Assembly (NCBI GenBank): GCA_018815325.1
Contig: JAHIYE010000014.1
Coordinates: 229,439 to 293,438, forward strand
Source: Gammaproteobacteria bacterium
GTDB taxonomy: Bacteria > Pseudomonadota > Gammaproteobacteria > Burkholderiales > Burkholderiaceae_C
DNA: 64,000 nucleotides
Reading direction: 5' to 3'
The notes below the pieces were generated by a model. That model was not told the DNA's origin. It made no database searches and was given only the letters and a program-made list of their open reading frames with translations. The position numbers and the translations under genes were made by a program. Positions 28,178 through 37,800 of this stretch are shown piece by piece (position 1 is the first letter of the stretch; each line of letters begins with the position of its first letter).

Positions 28178-28231
28178 GTGGGCTTGAGTAGGGTCACGGA
28201 TTAAGCTCAAGAGTCGCCTAAACTCGGGGTT

Positions 28232-29356
28232 ATGCAAGTTTCATTGACCCCGTCCAAGAGCCAGACGCGACAAGTCCAGATCCATCTGGCGGAACGCAGC
28301 TATGCCATTGTCATCGGCTGCGACTTGCTGGATGATCCAGCCACGTTCGAAGGTCTTCCGAGAGCCTCCCAGGCATTGATTGTCAGCAATGGCACGGTTG
28401 CACCGCTTTATGCTGAGCGGCTCCAGGCTGCGCTCAAGCCCCATTACCCGAAAATCCACTTGTCGATTCTGCCGGATGGGGAAGCCTACAAGACCTGGGA
28501 AAGCTTGAATCTGATTTTCGATGCCTTGCTAGCGAAGGGCTGCGATAGAAAGACAGTGGTGTTTGCGCTGGGAGGCGGGGTCGTGGGTGACATGGCAGGC
28601 TTTGCAGCGGCGAGCTACATGCGGGGCGTGCCGTTTGTCCAGGTTCCGACCACTTTACTGGCGCAGGTGGACTCATCGGTAGGAGGCAAGACCGCGATCA
28701 ACCATCCGCTGGGCAAGAACATGATTGGTGCGTTTTATCAGCCTTTGCGTGTAGTGTGCGATCTTGACACGCTCCGCACGCTGCCAAAGCGGGAACTGAG
28801 CGCCGGCTTGGCGGAGGTCATCAAATACGGTCCGATTGCCGATACGGCATTTCTCACGTGGATCGAAATGCACCTGGATGATTTGATGGGGTGTGACAAG
28901 GATGCGCTGGCTTATGCCGTCAAGCGGAGCTGTGAAATCAAGGCCCAAGTGGTGGGGCAGGATGAAAGGGAGGCAGGGTTGCGCGCAATCCTGAACTTCG
29001 GACACACTTTTGGTCATGCGATTGAAGCGGGCTTGGGCTATGGCAAATGGCTTCATGGAGAAGCGGTAGGCTGTGGCATGGTGATGGCCGCGACCCTGTC
29101 CCAGTATTTGGGGCTGGTGGAGCCCGGCTGGGTGCAGCAGTTCAGAGGGGTGATCGAGAAGGCGGGCCTGCCGGTGGTCGGCCCCACGCTGGATGCCCAA
29201 GACAACGCAGCTCGCTATCTGGAGTTGATGCGAGTTGACAAGAAAGCCGAAGCGGGTGAGATCAAGTTCGTCCTGATTGATGGTCCTGGACAGGCCGTCG
29301 TACGGGGGGCTCCGGATGAGCTTGTTCGTAGGGTGGTAGACGATTGTTGTCATTGA
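28232..29356 (+). CDS. aroB: 3-dehydroquinate synthase
   Basis: 374 residues. Converts DAHP to 3-dehydroquinate using NAD and a divalent metal. Motifs [19 protein letters not shown], the metal-binding Glu in AEVIKYG, and the histidines in [11 protein letters not shown] and HGEAVGCGM. Its TGA stop is immediately followed by repeat copy B with no base between. Confidence 0.96.
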   Translation: MQVSLTPSKSQTRQVQIHLAERSYAIVIGCDLLDDPATFEGLPRASQALIVSNGTVAPLYAERLQAALKPHYPKIHLSILPDGEAYKTWESLNLIFDALLAKGCDRKTVVFALGGGVVGDMAGFAAASYMRGVPFVQVPTTLLAQVDSSVGGKTAINHPLGKNMIGAFYQPLRVVCDLDTLRTLPKRELSAGLAEVIKYGPIADTAFLTWIEMHLDDLMGCDKDALAYAVKRSCEIKAQVVGQDEREAGLRAILNFGHTFGHAIEAGLGYGKWLHGEAVGCGMVMAATLSQYLGLVEPGWVQQFRGVIEKAGLPVVGPTLDAQDNAARYLELMRVDKKAEAGEIKFVLIDGPGQAVVRGAPDELVRRVVDDCCH

Positions 29357-29405
29357 TTGCTATTGAATATATAGCTGTATGCGCTTTTGCATATTGGGCT
29401 AGAGG
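29357..29405 (-). repeat. 49-bp dispersed repeat, copy B
   Basis: Read on the minus strand it begins CCTCTAGCCC (29396-29405) and ends ATAGCAA (29357-29363), with GCTAT-N7-ATAGC (29359-29375) at offset 30. It occupies most of the 67-bp gap between aroB and dgt, beginning at the base after the aroB stop and ending 18 bp before the dgt start. Confidence 0.85.
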
Positions 29406-29423
29406 TATATTTCTTTCGCCATC

Positions 29424-30599
29424 ATGAATCTTGCCATTTATGCCTGTGACCCAGCTTGCTCCAGGGGGCGGCGTCACGCAGAACCTGCTGCACCCACGCG
29501 TACGGAATTTCAACGTGATCGCGACCGCATCGTTCACTCGTCGGCCTTTCGCCGGCTGGTTTACAAGACCCAGGTCTTTCTCAATCACGAAGGGGATCTG
29601 TTTCGTACTCGGCTCACCCATTCTCTGGAGGTTGCGCAACTGGGGCGCTCCATTGCGCGATCGCTGGGGCTCAACGAAGATCTGGTCGAGGCAATCGCCC
29701 TGGCGCATGACTTGGGCCACACGCCATTCGGCCATGCGGGGCAGGACGCACTCAATGAATGCATGGCAGACCATGGGGGCTTTGAGCACAATCTGCAAAG
29801 CCTGCGCGTGGTGGACCAACTCGAGCAGCGATACCCGCAATTTGATGGCTTGAATCTGACTTTCGAGACGCGCGAAGGCATTCTCAAGCATTGCTCACGC
29901 AGCAATGCTCAGCGACTTGAGGCGACAGAGCCCGGAGGCGTGGGGAAACGGTTTCTGATGCGCAGCCAACCCAGTCTGGAGGCCCAGCTGTGCAACCTGG
30001 CGGATGAAATAGCCTATAACGCGCACGACATTGATGACGGTGTGCGTTCTGGACTGATATCTCTCGAGCAGCTTGAACAGGTGCCGCTGTTTGACGATTT
30101 TCGTCGCCAGACGCTGGAAGAGCATCCCCATTTGCAGGGCAGCATGCAAGGTCGTCGCCTGTTGTACGAAGCAATCCGGCGCATGCTCAGCGCCCAGGTC
30201 TATGACGTGATTGCTGCAACCAGACGGGCAATCGACCATGCCGCGCTCCAAAGTGCTGATGCAGCCAGGTTGCAAGAGCCCCTGCTGCAATTTGGTGATG
30301 AGATGCGTGCAAGTTCCACTGTGCTGAAAAGGTTTCTGCTGCAGAACCTTTATCGTCATCCGCAGGTGATGGAAACCACGGGACAGGCCAAGAGTGTGGT
30401 GCGCGATCTATTCAAGGTCTACCGGGCGAGGCCGCAGGAAATGCAGGCGGTTTTCTCGGCACGCTTTGATCAGGCCGCATCCATGGCTGAGGGCGCTGAT
30501 CGGTCCGTTCGTGTGGTGGCCGACTACATTGCAGGCATGACGGATCGTTTCGCCGCGAAAGAACATGAGCGCCTTACCGGGCAACGCCTGTTGACTTGA
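29424..30599 (+). CDS. dgt: dGTPase-family dNTP triphosphohydrolase
   Basis: 391 residues. HD-domain enzyme that cleaves dNTPs to nucleosides and triphosphate. Metal ligands appear in RLTHSLEV (His66) and AHDLGHTPFGH (His95, Asp96). This short, non-E. coli type is usually annotated as deoxyguanosinetriphosphate triphosphohydrolase-like. Follows aroB, as is common in betaproteobacteria. Confidence 0.93.
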   Translation: MNLAIYACDPACSRGRRHAEPAAPTRTEFQRDRDRIVHSSAFRRLVYKTQVFLNHEGDLFRTRLTHSLEVAQLGRSIARSLGLNEDLVEAIALAHDLGHTPFGHAGQDALNECMADHGGFEHNLQSLRVVDQLEQRYPQFDGLNLTFETREGILKHCSRSNAQRLEATEPGGVGKRFLMRSQPSLEAQLCNLADEIAYNAHDIDDGVRSGLISLEQLEQVPLFDDFRRQTLEEHPHLQGSMQGRRLLYEAIRRMLSAQVYDVIAATRRAIDHAALQSADAARLQEPLLQFGDEMRASSTVLKRFLLQNLYRHPQVMETTGQAKSVVRDLFKVYRARPQEMQAVFSARFDQAASMAEGADRSVRVVADYIAGMTDRFAAKEHERLTGQRLLT

Positions 30600-30601
30600 G
30601 C

Positions 30602-31837
30602 ATGCCGGTCCCCAAGTATTTACGGCAGATCGATCCTGCCATGCTGGTATTGCTGGCTGGCGTGAGTGCAGCCCTGCACGTGGGCAAGCTGGCACCTGCT
30701 TTGCCCGCTCTGCATGAGGCGCTTGGGATCACACTGGTGCAAGCGGGTTTCCTGTTGTCTCTGGTGCAATTCGCGGGCATGCTGCTCGGGCTGGCAGTTG
30801 GCTTGGCGGCAGACGGCATCGGTCTCAAGCGCAGTATGCTGATGGGCTTGTCTATTATTTCCCTTGCATCACTCCTGGGGGGCTTTGCGCAGGATGTGCG
30901 CAGCTTGCTGATATTGCGTGCGATGGAAGGGTTCGGTTTTCTGCTGGCCTCCATGCCTGCTCCCAGCCTGATTCGTCAATTGGTGGTGCCTGCCCGTATG
31001 AGCACCATGCTGGGCGTCTGGGGGGCCTACATGCCGTTGGGAACAGCACTTGCGCTGCTCGGTGGCCCCCTGGTCATCGCTTGGCTGGGTTGGCGAACCT
31101 GGTGGTGGAGCTTGGGCGCCTTGTCGTGTCTGATGGCTGTATGGCTGTGGCAGGTGTTGCCGACCGATGCCGATCGCAAAGCGCAGGTTCAACACGCATC
31201 TGATCATGCCGCCTCAAGCTGGCCAGGCAGATTGCGCCAGACATTGACCAACAGGGGGCCCTGGCTGGTGGCCTTGAGTTTTGCCATGTACTCCGGCCAG
31301 TGGATTGCGCTCATCGGGTTTTTGCCCTCAATTTACGCCTTGGCGGGCTTGTCAGGTGTTGCCACTGCCTTGCTGACGGCGCTGGCCGCACTGGTGAATA
31401 TTGGCGGCAACATCATGTCTGGCCGTTTGCTTGGGGCTGGCGTGCATCCGCATCGCTTGCTCTATACCGGGTTTGTAGTCATGGGCTTGAGCAGTGTTGT
31501 CGCGTTTGCCGTGTTGCCATTTGCAGGCGGCGCCAGTCTGCCGGCTGAATTGCGGTATGGTGCGGTCTTGTTGTTTTCCATGGTGGGCGGCCTGATTCCG
31601 GGCACGCTGTTTTCTCTGGCCGTGAAGCTGGCTCCGGGAGAGCGCACGGTCTCCACCACGGTGGGTTGGACCCAGCAATGGGCGGCTACAGGTCAATTTG
31701 CAGGGCCGCCTCTGGTGGCCTGGGTGGCCAGCGCTGCAGGGGGTTGGCAATTGACCTGGATTGTCACGGGCAGCTGTTCGTTACTGGGCTTGTTGCTGGC
31801 ATGGCAAATTGGGTGCTTGCATGGGGGCAGGACATGA
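30602..31837 (+). CDS. MFS transporter
   Basis: 411 residues, about twelve helices in two halves with a central loop near 190-215. Loop 2-3 LAADGIGLKRSMLMG resembles the MFS A-motif. CynX/NimT-like predicted efflux or uptake carrier; substrate unknown. ATG 30602 is chosen over TTG at 30596, which overlaps the dgt stop. It overlaps the next gene by ATGA. Confidence 0.8.
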   Translation: MPVPKYLRQIDPAMLVLLAGVSAALHVGKLAPALPALHEALGITLVQAGFLLSLVQFAGMLLGLAVGLAADGIGLKRSMLMGLSIISLASLLGGFAQDVRSLLILRAMEGFGFLLASMPAPSLIRQLVVPARMSTMLGVWGAYMPLGTALALLGGPLVIAWLGWRTWWWSLGALSCLMAVWLWQVLPTDADRKAQVQHASDHAASSWPGRLRQTLTNRGPWLVALSFAMYSGQWIALIGFLPSIYALAGLSGVATALLTALAALVNIGGNIMSGRLLGAGVHPHRLLYTGFVVMGLSSVVAFAVLPFAGGASLPAELRYGAVLLFSMVGGLIPGTLFSLAVKLAPGERTVSTTVGWTQQWAATGQFAGPPLVAWVASAAGGWQLTWIVTGSCSLLGLLLAWQIGCLHGGRT

Positions 31838-32469
31838 CAGATTTCATTCCAAACGAACCCGTGGTGCTGCAAGACATGCGCCGTTGGCTGGAGCGGGCTG
31901 TGATCGGACTGAATCTGTGTCCGTTTGCCAAAGCTGTGCAAGTCAAGGGGCAGATCCACTATGCGGTCAGCAAGGCCCTTTCTCCAAACGAGTTGAAGTC
32001 GGATTTGCGGTCTGAACTCAAGGCGCTGGCAGACCTTGATGCTGAAGTACGTGACACAACACTGTTGATGGCGCCCTATTGCCTCAGTGATTTCTTCGAT
32101 TTCAATGACTTCCTGGCGGAGGCAGACCAGGCATTGGTGGATATGGGTTTGGAAGGAACTATCCAGATCGCAAGCTTCCACCCCGATTACCAGTTTGCAG
32201 GCACCACGAAGACGGACATCAGCAATGCCACCAACCAGGCGCCATATCCAACGCTTCACCTGCTGCGCGAAGCGAGCATAGACAAGGCGGTAGCGGCCTT
32301 CCCGGAACCAGAGGCCATTTTCGAACAGAACATGAAGACACTCGAGAAACTAGGTCACGAAGGCTGGAGCGAACTGGATGTGGGACCGAGTTCAGTCGGC
32401 AATCAGAGACAAGAAATTCCGATTGTCGCCAAGGGTTTTTCGAGAAGCCATGGGAAGATCAAACCATGA
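31834..32469 (+). CDS. DUF1415 family protein
   Basis: 211 residues, soluble, cytosolic. Recognised by the N-terminal WLERAVIGLNLCPFAK stretch and FHPDYQFAGT, typical of DUF1415, whose function is unknown. Conserved Cys near residue 29 and His in SFHPDYQF could be functional. Coupled by 4-bp overlaps to the MFS gene before and the methyltransferase after. Confidence 0.8.
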   Translation: MTDFIPNEPVVLQDMRRWLERAVIGLNLCPFAKAVQVKGQIHYAVSKALSPNELKSDLRSELKALADLDAEVRDTTLLMAPYCLSDFFDFNDFLAEADQALVDMGLEGTIQIASFHPDYQFAGTTKTDISNATNQAPYPTLHLLREASIDKAVAAFPEPEAIFEQNMKTLEKLGHEGWSELDVGPSSVGNQRQEIPIVAKGFSRSHGKIKP

Positions 32470-33404
32470 AGTCCAAGAAATCAAGCTCCACAGTTGCCAA
32501 GCCGGGTGATCAATTGATTGCCGCTCCTGAGATCAAGCCGGGACAGTCGGTGGAGTTGCTCAAGGAGCTTCACATCCTGACGCGTGAGGGCAAGCTCAAT
32601 CAGGACTCCCGACGCAAGCTCAAGCAGGTATATCACCTCTACCAGTTCATAGAAAAAATTCTTGTAGAGCTGAAGGAGGCCGAGAATTCTCCGAGCAACA
32701 TCACGCTGGCCGACCATGGTGCGGGCAAATCGTATCTGGGTTTCATCATCTACGATCTGTTTTTCAAGTCACTGAGCAGCGGCCATATCTACGGGATCGA
32801 GACACGGCCCGAATTGGTTGAAAAATCCCGGGAGCTCGCGGCGCGACTGGGCTTTGATCGCATGGTCTTTCTCAATCTGAGTGTGGCGGAATCAGCGCTT
32901 TCAACCGAATTGCCACAACGGATTGACGTGGTCACAGCCTTGCATGCCTGCGATACGGCGACCGACGATGCGATTGCGTTTGGCCTTCAGAAAAAAGCCA
33001 AATACATGGTCCTGGTGCCCTGCTGCCAGGCTGAAGTGGCGCGTGCATTGGGTCAGCACAAGGCGTTGGCTTTGTCGCGTACGCCCTTGGCCGAACTGTG
33101 GCGCCATCCACTGCACACGCGCGAGATGGGCAGCCAGATCACCAATGTGTTGCGCTGCCTCTATCTGGAAGCATCAGGTTACCAGGTTACCGTGACGGAG
33201 TTGGTCGGCTGGGAGCACAGCCTGAAGAACGAACTCATCATCGCCCGCTATACCGGGCACAAGAAACTCGCTTCCGCTGACCGGCTTCGTGCCATCTTGC
33301 AGGAGTTCGGACTTTCGACGCTGCTCGAATCGCGCTTTAAACTGGAAGGTGATGGCAAGAATTACCCATCCACCAGCGAAGCGGCGGAGACTGGGGAAGA
33401 ATAG
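32466..33404 (+). CDS. SAM-dependent methyltransferase, Methyltransf_32 type
   Basis: 312 residues. N-terminal helical region, then SAM-binding motif I DHGAGKSYLGF (83-93), an acidic LHACDTATDDAI (motif near the catalytic site) and VPCCQAEV, together typical of the Methyltransf_32 group related to GSTCD-like proteins. Target unknown (RNA or small molecule are both possible). ATGA overlap with DUF1415 implies a linked function. Confidence 0.75.
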   Translation: MKSKKSSSTVAKPGDQLIAAPEIKPGQSVELLKELHILTREGKLNQDSRRKLKQVYHLYQFIEKILVELKEAENSPSNITLADHGAGKSYLGFIIYDLFFKSLSSGHIYGIETRPELVEKSRELAARLGFDRMVFLNLSVAESALSTELPQRIDVVTALHACDTATDDAIAFGLQKKAKYMVLVPCCQAEVARALGQHKALALSRTPLAELWRHPLHTREMGSQITNVLRCLYLEASGYQVTVTELVGWEHSLKNELIIARYTGHKKLASADRLRAILQEFGLSTLLESRFKLEGDGKNYPSTSEAAETGEE

Positions 33405-33472
33405 GGCCAATATGGCAGGCAAAGTTCTGCCGGGGTTGAATTGGCAAACTTGTTTCGAATTTTGGAGTTGTT

Positions 33473-33937
33473 ATGAAAAAGTTTTTGATGATGGGTTTGG
33501 CCCTGCTGCTGACCGCTTGCTCCACCAGCAGCCCGGATGTGATTCAACGCGGCGATGCGCAGCGGCTCTCCAGTGTGCAGGACGCGACGGTGTTGACCAT
33601 TCGACCGGTTACGGTCGATGGCAACCAGACCGGCATGGGCGCGGCAGCTGGTGGTGTAGTCGGTGGCATTGCCGGCGCTGGCGTTGGCGGGCAGCGTGAA
33701 GGTGCCATCGTGGGTGTGCTGGCTGCGGTGGCTGGGGCCGTAGCAGGCAATGCGATCGAGCGCATGGGCACGCGTGAAGAAGCAGTGGAAATCCTGTTGC
33801 AGCTCAAGAACGGGGATCGCCGCTCGGTGGTGCAGGCCAAGGGCAGCGAGACTCTCTTGCCGGGTGATGCCGTGATTCTGGTGACCACGGGCGGCAAGGT
33901 AAGAGTGACCAAAGCGCCGGTTGTAGATAAGCAGTAA
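33473..33937 (+). CDS. Glycine-zipper outer-membrane lipoprotein, SlyB-like
   Basis: 154 residues. Lipobox LTAC (Cys16), then a glycine-zipper two-helix segment (about 53-95, GAAAGGVVGGIAGAGVGG) and a beta-rich tail. Such Pcp/SlyB lipoproteins sit in the outer membrane and are often envelope-stress responsive. TTGGAG lies upstream of the ATG. Likely its own transcript or a tail of the operon before it. Confidence 0.85.
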   Translation: MKKFLMMGLALLLTACSTSSPDVIQRGDAQRLSSVQDATVLTIRPVTVDGNQTGMGAAAGGVVGGIAGAGVGGQREGAIVGVLAAVAGAVAGNAIERMGTREEAVEILLQLKNGDRRSVVQAKGSETLLPGDAVILVTTGGKVRVTKAPVVDKQ

Positions 33938-34005
33938 AACCAGGACGACTTGGATATCCAGAGTCATTAGCCTGTCTGCGCTTTCAGTTTCGCTGCAGTA
34001 TCGCC

Positions 34006-34710
34006 ATGGCACGACTACCCCGGCTGACCTTGCCCGACTACCCGCATCACATTATTCAGCGCGGCAATAACCGGCAAGCAATTTTTGCCTGCGCGGCAGA
34101 TTACAAGTTCATGCTGGAACTGTTGGACGAGAACGCACACAAGCATGGGGTGGCCCTTCATGCCTATGTGTTGATGGACAATCACTTTCACCTGCTGTTG
34201 ACGCCAGCGACGGTTGAGGCCTTGCCCCAGATGATGCAAGCCGTAGGCAGGCGCTATGTTCGGTATTTCAATGACCAGCAAGGGCGTAGCGGCACCTTGT
34301 GGGAGGGCCGCTATAAAGCGACCTTGATGCAGAGTGAGCGCTACCTGTTGGCATGCATGGTCTATATGGACCTCAACCCCGTGCGCGCCGGGCTGGTGGC
34401 CACGGCTGCAGACTACACGTGGTCAAGCCATGCGCACTATGTCGGGCTTCGCATGGACAAGCTGCTCAGCCCGCATCCCCTGTATTGGAGCTTGGGCAAT
34501 ACCCCGTTTGCCCGTGAAGCTGCCTACGCCCAATTGGTGCAGGGCGGGGTGGGTGGGCAGTTGCAGACCGAATTGACTGAGGCGGCCTTGCATGGTTGGG
34601 CTCTCGGTGATGAGACGTTTATCTCGGAGTTGCAAAAACGGACAAGTCGTCGAGTCCAAAAAACAGCGGCCGGGCGACCGCTTTCCAGGCCACTCGATCT
34701 CGCTAACTGA
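34006..34710 (+). CDS. RAYT: REP-associated Y1 (IS200-like) transposase
   Basis: 234 residues. Y1_Tnp domain with the HUH-type motif MDNHFHLLL (His60, His62), then RYVRYFN, GTLWEGRYKA and a helix ending YMDLNPVRAGLV that carries the candidate catalytic tyrosine (Tyr113 or Tyr120). This is the domesticated RAYT group that nicks REP palindromes rather than moving as an insertion sequence. An inverted repeat lies 54 bp downstream. Intact with no frameshift, single copy in the window, and no terminal repeats of its own. Confidence 0.9.
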   Translation: MARLPRLTLPDYPHHIIQRGNNRQAIFACAADYKFMLELLDENAHKHGVALHAYVLMDNHFHLLLTPATVEALPQMMQAVGRRYVRYFNDQQGRSGTLWEGRYKATLMQSERYLLACMVYMDLNPVRAGLVATAADYTWSSHAHYVGLRMDKLLSPHPLYWSLGNTPFAREAAYAQLVQGGVGGQLQTELTEAALHGWALGDETFISELQKRTSRRVQKTAAGRPLSRPLDLAN

Positions 34711-34763
34711 ACGCCTGGCCAGCCTATGCGGCATTCTTCGAGATAAATATTAATATGTCCCCG

Positions 34764-34796
34764 ATTATTTGTTGATCAATAAATTCAACAAATAAT
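34764..34796. repeat. Perfect 12-bp inverted repeat downstream of RAYT
   Basis: ATTATTTGTTGA (34764-34775), nine bases, TCAACAAATAAT (34785-34796). It is AT-rich and is flanked by TATGTCCCC on the left and TCTGACCC on the right, which I associate from memory with RAYT/REP-type repeats. It is probably the target palindrome of the adjacent transposase and lies just upstream of the gltB promoter. Confidence 0.75.
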
Positions 34797-34821
34797 TGGA
34801 ATCTGACCCTATTTATTTCGC

Positions 34822-34850
34822 TTGGCATTGTTGTTGCATTGCACTATGCT
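34822..34850 (+). promoter_or_regulatory. gltB promoter, sigma70-like
   Basis: TTGGCA (34822-34827), 17-base spacer, TATGCT (34845-34850), 36 bp before the gltB ATG. It abuts the RAYT-linked inverted repeat by 25 bp, so an event there could affect gltBD expression. Confidence 0.65.
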
Positions 34851-34885
34851 TCTATTCCCTCGGAATTTAGCTACAGGAGCGCACC

Positions 34886-37800
34886 ATGACAACGGCTGCA
34901 GAGATCAAGTATCTCCAAGAACAAGGTTTGTATTCCACAGCCAATGAGCATGACGCTTGTGGTGTGGGTTTTGTGGCGCATATCCGCGGTGAGAAAAGCC
35001 ATGCCATCGTGCAGCAGGGGCTGAAGATACTTGAAAACCTGGACCACCGGGGCGCAGTGGGCGCCGACAAGCTCATGGGCGACGGTGCGGGCATTCTGAT
35101 CCAGCTTCCTGATGCACTGTACCGTGAAGAGATGGCCAAGCAGGGTGTGACACTGCCGCCGCCCGGAGAATATGGCGTGGGCATGATGTTCCTGCCGAAA
35201 GAGCATGCCTCGCGGCTCGCCTGTGAGCAGGAGATGGAGCGGGCCATCAAGGCCGAGGGGCAGGTGCTGCTGGGCTGGCGCGACGTGCCGGTGGACCGCG
35301 AGATGCCGATGTCGCCTACGGTGCGTGACAAGGAGCCCGTGTTGCGTCAGGTGTTCATCGGACGTGGTGACGATGTGATCGTGCAGGATGCGCTGGAACG
35401 CAAGCTGTATGTGATCCGCAAGACCTGCAGTGGCAACATCCAGCGCCTGAAGCTCAAGCACAGCAAGGAATACTACGTGCCGAGCATGTCCAGCCGAACA
35501 GTCGTCTACAAAGGCCTGCTTTTGGCCGACCAAGTGGGCACCTACTACAAGGATTTGAGCGACGAGCGCTGCGTCTCCGCCCTGGGCTTGGTGCATCAGC
35601 GATTTTCTACCAACACCTTCCCTGAGTGGCCGTTGGCACACCCTTACCGCTATGTGGCGCATAACGGCGAGATCAACACCGTCAAGGGTAATTACAACTG
35701 GATGAAGGCACGCGAAGGGGTCATGAGCTCGCCCGTGTTGGGGGCCGACCTGCAAAAGCTCTACCCCATCAGTTTTGCCGATCAGTCGGACACGGCCACC
35801 TTTGACAACTGTCTGGAGCTTCTCACGATGGCAGGCTACCCGATTAGCCAGGCTGTGATGATGATGATCCCTGAGCCCTGGGAGCAGCACACCACCATGG
35901 GTGAGCGCCGCAAGGCCTTCTACGAATACCATGCCGCGATGCTCGAGCCGTGGGATGGCCCTGCATCCATCGTGTTCACCGATGGCCGCCAGATCGGCGC
36001 CACGCTGGATCGCAACGGTCTGCGGCCTTCGCGCTATTGCATTACCGATGACGACCTGGTGATCATGGGCTCTGAAGCAGGGGTGTTGCCTGTGCCCGAA
36101 AACAAGATCGTGCGGAAATGGCGCCTGCAGCCTGGCAAGATGTTCCTGATCGATCTGGAGCAGGGGCGGATGATTGATGACGAGGAGCTCAAGTCCACCC
36201 TCGCCCACAGCAAGCCCTACAAACAGTGGATTGAAAACCTTCGCATCCGACTGGACGATGTGAAGAGCGAAGCACCGCAGATGCCGGCCACAGCGGTGTC
36301 TCTACTGGACCGCCAGCAGGCCTTTGGCTACACACAGGAAGACATCAAGTTCTTGATCGCACCGATGGCGCAGGCGGGTGAAGAGGCGATTGGCTCCATG
36401 GGCAATGACAGCCCGTTGGCTGTCTTGTCCGACAGGAACAAGCCGCTCTTCAACTACTTCAAACAGTTGTTTGCACAGGTGACCAACCCACCTATCGATC
36501 CGATCCGTGAGGCCATCGTGATGTCGCTGGTGTCCTTCATCGGCCCGAAGCCGAATCTGTTGGACATCAATCAGGTCAACCCGCCCATGCGACTTGAAGT
36601 CAGCCAACCTGTGCTGGACTTTGCAGACATGGACAAGCTGCGTAACATCGAGAAGCACACACAGGGCAAGTTCCGTAGTTACACGCTGGACATTACCTAC
36701 CCGCTGACCTGGGGGCATGAGGGCGTAGAGGCCAAACTCGCCTCGCTGTGTGCTGAAGCCGTGGATGCCATCAAGAGTGGCAAGAACATTCTCATCATCA
36801 GTGATCGGGCTGTGACGCCAACTCAGGTAGCGATTCCGGCGCTGCTCGCGCTCAGCGCAATCCATCAGCACCTGGTGCGCGAAGGTCTTCGCACCACAGC
36901 AGGTCTGGTGGTCGAAACCGGCTCAGCACGCGAAGTACATCACTTTGGCGTACTGGCAGGCTATGGTGCGGAGGCCGTACATCCCTATCTGGCGATGGAA
37001 ACCCTGGCGTCAATGCACAAGGAGCTGTCGGGCGACTTGAGTGCTGAAAAAGCAATCTACAACTATGTAAAAGCGGTAGGCAAGGGCCTGTCCAAGATCA
37101 TGTCCAAGATGGGCGTATCCACCTACATGAGCTACTGTGGAGCGCAGTTGTTCGAAGCGATTGGCCTCAACAACGCCACGATCAGCAAGTATTTCACGGG
37201 CACTCCAAGCCGGGTTGAGGGTATTGGCATCTTCGAAATTGCCGAAGAAGCGATCCGCATGCATAAGGCGGCATTTGGTGATGATCCCGTGCTGGCCACC
37301 ATGCTGGATGCCGGTGGGGAATACGCCTGGCGCACGCGTGGTGAAGAGCACATGTGGACGCCAGACGCGATTGCCAAGCTGCAGCACAGCACACGTGCCA
37401 ACAACTGGAATACATACAAGGAATACGCTCAGCTCATCAATGACCAGAGCAAGCGCCACATGACGCTGCGTGGTTTGTTCGAGTTCAAGCTTGATCCGGG
37501 AAAAGCCATCCCGGTGGATGAGGTGGAATCGGCCAAGGAGATCGTGAAGCGGTTTGCCACGGGCGCCATGTCGCTGGGGTCGATTTCCACGGAAGCGCAT
37601 GCCACGCTCGCGGTGGCCATGAACCGTATTGGCGGCAAGAGCAACACAGGTGAAGGGGGTGAAGACCCTGCGCGCTACCGCAATGAACTCAAGGGCATCC
37701 CGATCAAGCAGGGCGAATCACTCAAGAGCGTGATTGGTGCCGGGCAGGTGGAGGTGGATGTGCCATTGCTGGACGGCGACTCGCTGCGTTCGCGCATCAA

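Noticed and set aside
34006..34850. Complete insertion sequence around the Y1 transposase
   Set aside because: No IS200/IS605 ends, no TnpB and no target-site features; RAYT with a REP-type palindrome fits better.
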